A stretch of 15,519 nucleotides of DNA from Spirochaetaceae bacterium (GCA_031284085.1 JAITAM010000101.1:1-15519); one strand, 5' to 3'; counted from the stretch's first letter, positions 1-7,061 are shown. Notes: generated by a model not told the origin, from the letters alone. Numbers and translations: made by a program.

Positions 1-1283
1 CCGTAGCATTGATTAACATTAACCAGAATTGCCTCCTGAACATCAAGGACTTTCTCTTCATCTAACAGCAATTCCAATATATCAAGTTCCAGCAGGCGGA
101 GTTCCCGGTAATTGATAACAAGAAAGTTTCCGCAGCCGCAAGCGGGATCGAGAAATTTCAAGGAGGCGATTTTCTTGTGAAAGGCAATAAGCTTATCCCT
201 GCGGCCGGCGGGGGATAGCTGCTTTATCCCGTTAAATTCTTCCCGAAGGCTGTCAAGAAACAGAGGGTGTATCAGTTTCAATATGTTCTGCTCGCTGGTG
301 TAATGCGCCCCTATATCATGGCGTTCTTCATCGTTCATAACGCTTTGGAACATGGCCCCGAAAATGGCAGGGGATATTTTACTCCAATCAAGGGCGCAGC
401 ACTCAATGAGGGTGTCCCGCATTGGGCGGTCAAAGTCGGCGATCTCGATGGTTTCCTCAAAGAGATGGCCGTTTATATAGGGGAACCGGTTTAACTGTTC
501 GTCAATAGTTTTGAGGCGTTTGTCTTTCTGCTTGTTCAGCACTTCAAAAATCTTCTGTAGATGGAGGGCAAGGTCGCTGCCGTCCTCGCCGGTGCGCTCA
601 AGAATGTATGTATTAAAGATATTGGGCGGCTCAAAAATCCCGGTATCGTCAGCAAACAGGCAGAACAAGAGCCTGACAAGGTACAATTCAAGCTGGTGTC
701 CGGTATAGCCAATTTCCTTGAGGCGGTCGTGAAGCTGCCCCATTTTCTCGGCAGCGGGTATATTTACCGGGTCCCAATGCTTATAGGGGTCTATTATCTC
801 TTTGTATCCGGCCAAAAAGCCGAATAATTCAACGTAGGAAGGCAATTCTTCAAGGCGGAAGGAATAGCATTTGGCATTATCTTCAAGGTCGTAGTATTGG
901 AAATGCAAGAAATCGCTGGTTAATATTCCTTTGGGGATTTCTTTTTGGGGCAAGGACAGGGCGTAGGCTTTTGCCTGTTCGTAGGCTTTATTCAAATCTT
1001 TTCCGGGGGTTTTCATTTCAATAATGATTTTACCTTTCCAGAAAAGGTCGATATAACCCCGCTTGCCGTCCCCTGCGGTGCCTTCAAACAAACTGTTCTG
1101 ACCATCTCCAAAATAAACTTCATGCTCAAAGAGGGCAACTTTTTTACGGTCTACCCCGAATATGTGGAGGAATTCGGTCTCAAAGGTTTGGGCTTCGGCC
1201 TTTTCTCTTACGGTTTGACTGTTTTTCCATTCCAGTACAAAAGCGGAGGCTCTTGTTTTTATCTCGTTCCATGATAGAGGCAT
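1..1283 (-). CDS. MmeI-like type IIL restriction-modification enzyme, partial (N-terminal part)
   Basis: The minus strand is open from ATG at 1283 to the left edge: 427 residues with no stop in the window. Residues about 1-110 form a PD-(D/E)XK-type nuclease domain with D79 and the E89-M-K91 motif; the D-x9-ExK spacing matches MmeI-type enzymes. A helical spacer follows, then the SAM-binding methyltransferase motif I (DPACGCGNF) at about 379-387. MmeI-family proteins combine endonuclease, methyltransferase and DNA recognition in one chain of roughly 900 residues, so the catalytic NPPF-type motif and the recognition domain should lie beyond the window. The start MPLSWNEI resembles family N-termini. 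There is no Shine-Dalgarno sequence before the ATG. An alternative is a methyltransferase whose nuclease is inactive, but the nuclease residues are present here. Confidence 0.88.
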   Translation of the reverse strand, partial: MPLSWNEIKTRASAFVLEWKNSQTVREKAEAQTFETEFLHIFGVDRKKVALFEHEVYFGDGQNSLFEGTAGDGKRGYIDLFWKGKIIIEMKTPGKDLNKAYEQAKAYALSLPQKEIPKGILTSDFLHFQYYDLEDNAKCYSFRLEELPSYVELFGFLAGYKEIIDPYKHWDPVNIPAAEKMGQLHDRLKEIGYTGHQLELYLVRLLFCLFADDTGIFEPPNIFNTYILERTGEDGSDLALHLQKIFEVLNKQKDKRLKTIDEQLNRFPYINGHLFEETIEIADFDRPMRDTLIECCALDWSKISPAIFGAMFQSVMNDEERHDIGAHYTSEQNILKLIHPLFLDSLREEFNGIKQLSPAGRRDKLIAFHKKIASLKFLDPACGCGNFLVINYRELRLLELDILELLLDEEKVLDVQEAILVNVNQCY

Positions 1284-1292
1284 ACAAAGGCT

Positions 1293-1301
1293 TTTATAGC
1301 A
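1293..1301 (-). promoter_or_regulatory. Possible extended -10 element for the MmeI-like gene
   Basis: Reading the minus strand, TGCTATAAA ends 9 bases before the ATG at 1283. This fits an extended -10 (TGn-TATAAA). No good -35 is visible. Transcription would begin only a few bases before the start codon, which agrees with the missing ribosome binding site. Pattern only. Confidence 0.35.
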
Positions 1302-1382
1302 TATTTTGAAAGTCTGGTATACCTCATAAATCATACACAAGTAAGGCTTCTATTCTGAACTCCGATTATTCTATCCCCAAAG

Positions 1383-2755
1383 GCCGGAAGCTTAGAAGAG
1401 GCAGTGCCTGTCTCTCTTCTCCCACCTCTTGCAGACGAAGAGTCGTACGCCGTTCCCGATACCGGCAGCGGAAGCTTAGAAGAGGCCGTGCCTGTCTCCC
1501 TTCTCCCACCTCTTGCAGACAAAGAGTCATACTCCGCTTCTGATACCGGCAGCGGAAGTTTGGAACAGGCCGCGCCTCTCTCTCTTCTCTTGCCTCTTGC
1601 AGACAAAGAGGCGTACTCCGCTTTTGATACCGGCAGTGGAAGTTTGGAACAACCTGCGCCTGTCTCCCTTCTCCCGCCTCTTGCAGATAAAGAGTCATAC
1701 TCCGTTCCCGATACCGGCAGTGGAAGTTTGGAACAGCCTGCGGCTGTCAGACGAAGAGTCGTACGCCGTTCCCGATACAATACCGGAAATTTGGAACAGG
1801 CCGTGCCTGTCTCCCTTCTCTTGCCTCTTGCAGACAAAGAGTCGTACTCCGCTTCTGATACCGGCAGCGGAAGTTTGAAACAGCCTGCGGCTGTCAGACG
1901 AAGAGTCGTACGCCGTTCCCGATACAATACCGAAAGTTTGAAACAGGACGCGCCTGTCTCCCTTCTCTCGCCTCTTGCAGACAAAGAGTCGTACTCCGCT
2001 TCTGATACCAGCGGCGGAAGTTTGGAACAGCCTGCGGCTGTCTCCCTTCTCTTGCCTCTTGCAGACAAAGAGTCGTACTCCGCTTTTGATACCGGCAGCG
2101 GAAGTTTGGAACAGGCCGCGCCTCTCTCTCTTCTCTTGCCTCTTGCAGACAAAGAGTCGTACTCCGCTTCTGATACCGGCAGTGGAAGTTTGGAACAGCC
2201 TGCGCCTGTCTCTCTTCTCCCGCCTCTTGCAGACAAAGAGTCGTACTTCGCTTTTGATACCGGCAGCGGAAGTTTGGAACAGCCTGCGGCTGTCAGACGA
2301 AGAGTCGTACGCCGTTCCCGATACCGGCAGCGGAAGCTTAGAAGAGGCCGTGCCTGTCTCCCTTCTCCCGCCTCTTGCAGACAAAGAGTCGTACTCCGCT
2401 TTTGATACCAGCGGCGGAAGTTTGGAACAGCCTGCGGCTGTCAGACGAAGAGTCGTACGCCGTTCCCGATACAATACCGAAAATTTGGAACAGGCCGTGC
2501 CTGTCTCTCTTCTCCCGCCTCTTGCAGACAAAGAGTCATACTCCGCTTCTGATACCGGCAGCGGAAGTTTGAAACAGCCTGCGGCTGTCTCTCTTCTCTC
2601 GCCTCTTGCAGACAAAGAGTCGTACTCCGCTTTTGATACAATACCGGAAATTTGGAACAGGCCGTGCCTGTCTCTCTTCTCTCGCCTCTTGCAGACAAAG
2701 AGTCGTACTCCGTTTTTGATACCAGCGGCGGAAGTTTGGAACAGCCTGCGGCTGT
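1383..2755. repeat. Array of 18 tandem palindrome-centred repeat units (84/63 bp)
   Basis: Eighteen copies of a unit, each with a short palindrome of the form ACAGSC-NNN-GSCTGT, sit head to tail. Palindrome starts (1399, 1483, 1567, 1651, 1735, 1798, 1882, 1945, 2029, 2113, 2197, 2281, 2345, 2429, 2492, 2576, 2659, 2743) are spaced 84 bp twelve times, 63 bp three times, and 64 and 83 bp once each. The short spacings follow palindromes 5, 7, 12 and 14, which run straight into CAGACGAAGAG because a 20-bp pyrimidine-rich stretch is missing. Arms occur as GGC/GCC (such as 6, 15, 17) or GCC/GGC (such as 5, 7, 9, 18), so both sides change together. The interval lies between divergent genes. Long open frames on both strands follow from unit lengths divisible by three; they change frame at the 64-bp unit, have no ribosome binding site and look non-coding. 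Function unknown. Confidence 0.93.
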
Positions 2756-2805
2756 CTGGGGTATTGGCATAGAGAATTTTGTGGCTGGCCTGTTTTTGAA
2801 AAGAC

Positions 2806-2814
2806 TGCTATACT
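2806..2814 (+). promoter_or_regulatory. Possible extended -10 element for the TPR/GH5 unit
   Basis: TGCTATACT reads as an extended -10 about 32 bases before the TTG start at 2847. No convincing -35 is visible at 16-18 bp. The same TGCTATA core occurs before the divergent MmeI-like gene on the other side of the repeat array. Confidence 0.4.
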
Positions 2815-2846
2815 ACTAATTAAATTATTGATACAAGGAGTGTTTC

Positions 2847-3773
2847 TTGAAAAAATTAAGTGTTAGTGTGGTTTTATTGGTTTTAAGCGGCGTTTCCGAG
2901 CTTTTTGCTAACGGAATAGTGGAGCGCGATGGGCAGCTTTACGATCTTGATATGCTAAACTCCATGTATGTACAGGAGTATTTGCAGGCAGGCAGCTTTG
3001 ATATTGATGATCCTCTCATCATAGCGCCCAAATCCCATGATAACGAGACTTTCAAAGATGGGCTTTGGTACTGGGGAGTCCCCGCATTGATGCGGGTGTC
3101 GAGAACCCTCCATTCAGGGTCTACCATGCAGTTTGCCGTCAATACTTGGGATGAAGGCAGCAAGATTATGTGGCTGAAAGCCCGCTACTATGGAGAGAAA
3201 ATCACCGTCTCGAGTGAAGAGATGTATACGTTATTAGGCACCTTTTCCTTTGTTGATGGGCAGGCCGTGATTCATTTCAAATACATAGAGCCTTTTGATG
3301 AGAGTATTTACTTTGATAACTTTTCCGGTTATGCAGACCAAGAGGACCGGTATGACGAGGCCGATATTGACGAGGATATAGCGCACTACAAAGCAATGCT
3401 TGAGTATGACCCTGATGATGCAACGGCCCACAACAACCTTGCCTATACCTATGCGCTTAAAGGCGAGCCGCAGGCGGCGCTTCCGCATATTACTCGTGCT
3501 ATGGATTTGGTTACGGATCCGGATACTCTCCCAATCTTTTTGGATACTCGAGGCTATGTGTACTACCTTTTAGGTAGATACGATGAGGCGATAGCGGATT
3601 ATAACAGTGCCTTGAGCTACCCGTCTTTCTCAGACGCCAGTGCCGCCGAAACCTATTACCACCGTTCCCGTGCTTATACCGATAAGGCAAAAGCGGACTT
3701 GTATAAGGCGCTTGAATTAAACCCTGCTTATGAAGAAGCCGCGCAAAGGCTTCAAGGCTTGGGTGATGATTAA
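2847..3773 (+). CDS. Secreted protein: unrecognised N-terminal domain plus TPR repeats
   Basis: This is a 308-residue protein starting at TTG 2847 with AAGGAG at 2835-2840. Residues 1-21 are a signal peptide (KK, hydrophobic core, LFAN), so the product is exported and probably periplasmic. Residues about 23-150 form a domain I do not recognise; it aligns nearly without gaps with the N-terminal half of the protein at 10606-11478, sharing GQ at 29-30, AGSFDI at 48-53, an FK(D/N)G motif at 69-72, GT at 131-132 and YIEP at 146-149. Residues about 175-300 are tetratricopeptide repeats (AHNNLAYTYALKG, DTRGYVYYLLGRYDEA, ALELNPAYEEA), a protein-binding solenoid. The GH5 gene follows within 27 bp, so the two are probably co-transcribed. 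Export and TPR are secure; the role is unknown. Confidence 0.85.
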   Translation: MKKLSVSVVLLVLSGVSELFANGIVERDGQLYDLDMLNSMYVQEYLQAGSFDIDDPLIIAPKSHDNETFKDGLWYWGVPALMRVSRTLHSGSTMQFAVNTWDEGSKIMWLKARYYGEKITVSSEEMYTLLGTFSFVDGQAVIHFKYIEPFDESIYFDNFSGYADQEDRYDEADIDEDIAHYKAMLEYDPDDATAHNNLAYTYALKGEPQAALPHITRAMDLVTDPDTLPIFLDTRGYVYYLLGRYDEAIADYNSALSYPSFSDASAAETYYHRSRAYTDKAKADLYKALELNPAYEEAAQRLQGLGDD

Positions 3774-3800
3774 GTTTTGATGACTGAAAAGGGGGAATTG

Positions 3801-5282
3801 ATGGACTTTTTACAGGTTGAAGGAAATACTGTTACAGGCGCAAACGGCGCTTTGACGCTGCGCGGCACTTGTGTCGGCGGCTGGCTTAACATGGAGAATT
3901 TCATTGATGGATTTCCCGGCTGCGAGTCCGGGATCAGGCGCGTTATGAAGGAAGCGCTGGGTGAAGAAAACAGCCGCTACTTTTTTGAGAGCTTGCTGGA
4001 TAACTTTCTTTCAGAGGCGGATATAGCCTATATTGCACAATGCGGCGCTGCCGTCATTCGGCTTCCGATCAATTACCGGCATTTTGAAGACGATGAACGT
4101 CCTTTTGAATATAAAGAAGAAGGGTTCAAGCGTCTCAATAAGGTCTTTGATTGGTGTGAAAAATACGGTCTTTATGCGATTATTGATGTTCATGCGGTTC
4201 CCGGCTGGCAAAATGCACATTGGCACTCGGATAATGAAAGTGCGATAAGTCTTTTTTGGACGCACAAGCTCTTTCAAGAACGCCTCAAAAAGCTGTGGCA
4301 GGAAATAGCGGTGCGTTACCGGGACCGCCCTGTTGTGGCCGGCTATGAGCTAATGAACGAACCGATTGTGAACACGCCCGTCGGGGACCTTCCCTTTATG
4401 ACTGCCGATCACTACAAGCCTCGCTGGAGTATAATGAATCAGGTATACAAAGACTTAGTCGATGCGATTCGGACGGTGGACAAGAAGCATATTATCTTTT
4501 TAGAAGGCGACCGCTACGGGCAATCTTTCAGCGGGCTTTCAGCGCCTTTTGCAGAAAACCTTGTGTACTCCTGCCATAATTACACTATGGCAGGCTTTGG
4601 ACCTGGAGAGTATCCGGGCTTTATAAAGACAAAAGGGTCTGATGAGGCGGCCTGTAACCTTGAGTATTGGGATAGACAGAGTCAGGGGCGGCTTTTTGCT
4701 GATACGGAGGGCGCTGTCTTTGCCAAAAAATATGGAGTGCCGCTTTGGGTAGGCGAGTTCGGCTCGCAGTACAACACAGGGCAGGATGATGTTCCTTACC
4801 GGCTGGCTGCAATGGACGATCAGCTGGACGTATTCAACGAATGGGGCGCATCGTGGACAACATGGACCTATAAAGACATGGGAGTCATGGGCTGGCTTAC
4901 GGTGAATCCGGAGTCGGAGTATGCACGGCTTGTTGCGCCTATACAACAGAAGAAAAGCGAGCTGGGGGCAGAGAATTTTGTCGGCTTCCACAAAATGCCG
5001 ATAGGCAAGATAAAAAACAGGGAACTTGCGCATACAATCGCGGACATTGCTGCGCTTGCCGGCCTTGATAGAGAGCGTTTTGTCTCCGGCCTGTCGCTTT
5101 TGAGCCTTACCGGTTTTGCAGCCGCATGTCTTCAGCCGGCCTACTGCGAACGTTTCAAGAAGATGACTAAAGGCGGCATCGATAAGGTCATGGCGTCATT
5201 TGCCTTTGAGAACTGCCTTATCAACAAACCATACCAAGACATTCTCATAAAAAGGTTCAAAGAAAAAAGTGCAGGCGCTTAG
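3801..5282 (+). CDS. Glycoside hydrolase family 5 protein (cellulase / exo-beta-1,3-glucanase-like)
   Basis: This is a 493-residue (beta/alpha)8-barrel hydrolase expected to cleave beta-glycosidic bonds with retention. Visible GH5 landmarks are RGTCVGGWLNMENF near the N-terminus, R87 in IRLP, H131 in DVHAVPG, acid/base E187 in YELMNEP, H259/Y261 in CHNYT, nucleophile E319 in LWVGEFG, and a late Trp in SWTTWTYKD. The GGWL N-terminus is like exo-beta-1,3-glucanase relatives, but the substrate cannot be fixed by eye. About 95 residues after the barrel are unassigned and mostly helical. I chose ATG 3801 because an AAAAGGGGG purine run at 3787-3795 lies at ribosome binding distance; TTG 3777 and ATG 3780 would add 8 or 7 residues. 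No signal peptide is visible, so the protein is probably cytoplasmic, perhaps acting on imported oligosaccharides or glycosides. Confidence 0.9.
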   Translation: MDFLQVEGNTVTGANGALTLRGTCVGGWLNMENFIDGFPGCESGIRRVMKEALGEENSRYFFESLLDNFLSEADIAYIAQCGAAVIRLPINYRHFEDDERPFEYKEEGFKRLNKVFDWCEKYGLYAIIDVHAVPGWQNAHWHSDNESAISLFWTHKLFQERLKKLWQEIAVRYRDRPVVAGYELMNEPIVNTPVGDLPFMTADHYKPRWSIMNQVYKDLVDAIRTVDKKHIIFLEGDRYGQSFSGLSAPFAENLVYSCHNYTMAGFGPGEYPGFIKTKGSDEAACNLEYWDRQSQGRLFADTEGAVFAKKYGVPLWVGEFGSQYNTGQDDVPYRLAAMDDQLDVFNEWGASWTTWTYKDMGVMGWLTVNPESEYARLVAPIQQKKSELGAENFVGFHKMPIGKIKNRELAHTIADIAALAGLDRERFVSGLSLLSLTGFAAACLQPAYCERFKKMTKGGIDKVMASFAFENCLINKPYQDILIKRFKEKSAGA

Positions 5283-5732
5283 TTAAAATAGTTTTTGTGA
5301 ATCAAGCAGTACCGTTACGGGTCCGTCGTTGGTGTATTGCACTGCCATCCGAGCTTGAAACATTCCTGTTTCACAGGGCAAACCATGCTTGCGAATCTTT
5401 TCAATAAAGTCTTCATAGAGTTTCTTTGCCAAAACCGGATCCGCAGCATTGCTGTACGATGGACGCCGCCCCTTGCGGGCATCTGCCAAGAGGGTAAATT
5501 GCGACACGACCAAGACAGAACCGCCTGCATCTTGCACCGAGAGATTCATTTTGCCATCCGCATCATCAAATATCCGCAAGGCAAAGACCTTTTCGGCAAG
5601 GTAGCTGCCGTCCGCTTCTGTGTCGTCTGAGGCCACGCCCAGATAGACCAAGAGTCCCTTTGCAATACGACCGGTTACTACGCCGCCAACACTGACCTGT
5701 GCGTTGCATACCCGCTGAACAATCGCTCTCAA
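5283..5732 (-). CDS. dtd: D-aminoacyl-tRNA deacylase (DTD)
   Basis: This 149-residue protein is the usual DTD length. DTD hydrolyses the ester bond of D-aminoacyl-tRNA (and glycyl-tRNAAla) in the cytoplasm, recycling mischarged tRNA. The N-terminus MRAIVQRV, the SQFTLLAD motif and the C-terminal NDGPVT with its cross-subunit Gly-Pro are all present. The start is TTG at 5732, preceded by GGAGG about 5 bases upstream; no other start fits the conserved N-terminus. Its stop codon (5283-5285) touches the stop of the convergent GH5 gene (5280-5282), leaving no room for a terminator between them. The nearest upstream gene on the same strand ends about 600 bp away, so dtd probably has its own promoter, which I could not identify. 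Confidence 0.96.
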   Translation of the reverse strand: MRAIVQRVCNAQVSVGGVVTGRIAKGLLVYLGVASDDTEADGSYLAEKVFALRIFDDADGKMNLSVQDAGGSVLVVSQFTLLADARKGRRPSYSNAADPVLAKKLYEDFIEKIRKHGLPCETGMFQARMAVQYTNDGPVTVLLDSQKLF

Positions 5733-6142
5733 ATTCTCCTCCTTTTCTCTTGTCCGCGTTAAGACAAGCTTCTTGCCCCTTAGGGAAGCACCGATTAGTT
5801 GCGGGAAAACGGTTTTACGGGTGTTTTAGCGGACAAGATGCTTCCATAGCCGGCCGCTTCTACGCCGTTTAGCAGGGTTTTCTGCCCTGACTGTCAGGCT
5901 GCCTCGTCCTCTTACCGGCCTCATCAGAGCCGCATCCGCAAACAAGCTACACAACCGCCCGCTATTCTTAAATATCCTCCGGTAAACTAGTCTCCCGCAG
6001 CTCAATACCCTCCAGCCTATAAGATATATGCACCACGCTGCTCCTCTCTTTTGGCTTCAGCTACTCATTCCGCCTTCCCAGTTAGGCTGCCCAACGTATT
6101 CAAGATGCTTCATCGACTCCTTTCGGTAGGAAACTTTCCAAA
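5733..6142. other. Intergenic DNA upstream of dtd, no gene seen
   Basis: No credible coding region on either strand. A perfect 13-bp inverted repeat (CCTGAC-T-GTCAGG) lies at 5886-5898. The words AAGATGCTTCCAT near 5835 and AAGATGCTTC near 6103 recur inside the ECF gene tail near 6367. ATGCTTCATCGACTCCTT near 6106 resembles ATGCTTTAGCGACTCCTT near 11514. The stretch therefore looks built partly from degraded dispersed repeats. Confidence 0.55.
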
Positions 6143-6330
6143 ACAGGTCAGACCTCATCCCGCTTCTTGCAGGCAAAAGCCGTACCTCCACTCCCGTTAT
6201 AACAACCTTTGAAACAGCCTGCGCCTGAGACCTCCAAGCCCAGACAGGTCAAACCTCATCCCGTTTCTTGCAGGCAAAAAGCCGTACCTCCATTCCCGAT
6301 AGAACAACCTTTGAAACAGCCTGCGGCTGT
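6143..6330. repeat. Two direct copies of the dispersed hairpin element
   Basis: Two copies start at 6143 and 6244 (period 101-102 bp). Each begins ACAGGTCA(G/A)ACCTCATCCCG, continues CTTGCAGGCAAAA and AGCCGTACCTCC, and ends GAAACAGCCTGCG. This is the same order as the array unit at 1383-2755 (CTTGCAGACAAAGAG, GTAC, GATAC, GGAACAG-hairpin). The second copy ends in the perfect hairpin ACAGCC-TGC-GGCTGT at 6316-6330; the first is degenerate (GCGCCTGA). Read on the minus strand, the hairpin begins at the stop codon of the ECF gene and is followed by TTTC, so it could act as a weak terminator or 3' stabiliser. Confidence 0.85.
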
Positions 6331-6926
6331 TAGCGGTTCAAACGGGATTTGCCGCCATGACGTGGAAGATGCTTCCATGCTGAAAGAACTGCAAACACGA
6401 TAATCGCAGATAACGCCGCCTCAAGAGAACCGTTCACAGAAGCTATCGCCCATATAGTAGCCCACGGTATGATTTTGAAGAGAGCCAAAGCAGAAAGCAC
6501 CAAAACCGTGTTGGTTAAACTACCGGCTACCGCACTAATAATAAGCGCAAGAGATTCTCTCAAAACCGTTACTGTTTTGTCTTTTATGCGTAACCGTCCG
6601 GTAATTAAAGCATAGACAAACCACGAAACAAGCCCTATAAAAAGCCGCGGGACTACCGAAATAAGCGGATTGATAAAAGCCATGTCCGCAGGATTAACCG
6701 CAATAAGCGAAGCTTGGATCATGGTGAAAACACCGAAGAGTAAGCCGATGAACACACCGACTACAGGCCCTTCAAGAATAGCGCCTATGATAACCGGTAC
6801 GTGGAGAGTTGTAAGCGATGCCCCCGGAAACCATGTAATAAGGCCTAATCCGGTTATACCAAGGACGATTGAAAGAGAGGCAAGTACACCGGTAACGGCT
6901 ATTTTCCTCATTCTACTGTCTATCAT
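6330..6926 (-). CDS. ECF transporter S component (substrate-binding membrane subunit)
   Basis: This 198-residue, strongly hydrophobic protein has about six membrane segments. The N-terminal block GLGLI..FPGASLTTLHVP, then IIGAILEGPVVGVFIGLLFG, and a later NPLISVVPRLFIG are typical of S components of energy-coupling-factor vitamin importers, which bind the vitamin and dock onto a shared EcfT/EcfA module. No EcfA or EcfT gene is in the window, as expected for a group II system. The pattern is closest in my memory to pantothenate-type (PanT) subunits, but substrate cannot be settled by reading. ATG 6926 is preceded by AAAGGAG with 5 bases between AGGAG and the ATG. The leader can form alternative pairings around this ribosome binding site (see 6927-7020). 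The last 15 or so residues are polar and the stop abuts a dispersed repeat. Confidence 0.85.
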   Translation of the reverse strand: MIDSRMRKIAVTGVLASLSIVLGITGLGLITWFPGASLTTLHVPVIIGAILEGPVVGVFIGLLFGVFTMIQASLIAVNPADMAFINPLISVVPRLFIGLVSWFVYALITGRLRIKDKTVTVLRESLALIISAVAGSLTNTVLVLSALALFKIIPWATIWAIASVNGSLEAALSAIIVFAVLSAWKHLPRHGGKSRLNR

Positions 6927-7020
6927 TTTGTCTCCTTTAAGCAGGAGTTTAACGAAAACAAAGGATAATTAAAAGCCTCAACCCTCCGTGCGTGAATATC
7001 CGTCCGCACTCCTGCATTAA
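6927..7020 (-). promoter_or_regulatory. Candidate regulatory leader of the ECF gene (mutually exclusive stems)
   Basis: On the minus strand, GCAGGAGT (7015-7008) is complementary to ACTCCTGC (6948-6941), and TTAA on both outer sides extends the stem with one bulge. CTCCT (6947-6943) can instead pair with the ribosome binding site AGGAG (6936-6932) across a 6-base loop. Forming the long stem would free the ribosome binding site, and losing it would hide it. Between the long-stem arms lie a GTGCG/CGCAC hairpin (7009-7005 with 6992-6988) and a GGATA/TATCC pairing (7001-6997 with 6967-6963). I recognise no known riboswitch consensus (TPP, FMN, cobalamin, folate, preQ1). The alternative pairings are visible; regulation is inference. 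Confidence 0.4.
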
Positions 7021-7032
7021 GGTTCTTCTGCA

Positions 7033-7061
7033 TTGACAGGGAATTTCTATGGAAGTATCAT
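7033..7061 (+). promoter_or_regulatory. Sigma-70-type promoter of the amidase gene, leaderless
   Basis: TTGACA (7033-7038), a 17-bp spacer, then TATCAT (7056-7061). The -35 is perfect and the spacing optimal. The expected transcription start, about 7 bases after the -10, falls on the ATG at 7068, so the mRNA should have almost no leader. No ribosome binding site precedes the ATG, which agrees. Confidence 0.75.

Noticed and set aside
267..1274. Plus-strand open frames at 267-494, 561-827 and 945-1274
   Set aside because: They lie opposite the continuous MmeI-like frame on the minus strand, which carries recognisable nuclease and methyltransferase motifs.
1383..2755. CRISPR array
   Set aside because: There are no unique spacers; the sequence between palindromes is itself repeated, units are 63-84 bp, and no cas gene is in the window.
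1331..2772. Long open frames on both strands through the repeat array (28-residue repeat proteins)
   Set aside because: Unit lengths divisible by three make several frames open at once. Frames switch at the 64-bp unit, no ribosome binding site precedes any start, and palindrome arms covary as for a hairpin. I treat them as non-coding.
3777..3800. Upstream TTG 3777 or ATG 3780 start for the GH5 gene
   Set aside because: ATG 3801 has the best purine-rich ribosome binding site, and the extra residues (MTEKGEL) look like translated ribosome-binding DNA. Not fully excluded.
4539..5033. 164-residue minus-strand open frame
   Set aside because: It is antisense to the GH5 catalytic barrel, has no domain signature and no ribosome binding site.
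6927..7020. Known TPP, FMN, cobalamin, folate or preQ1 riboswitch before the ECF gene
   Set aside because: None of the conserved core words of these aptamers is present on the minus strand.
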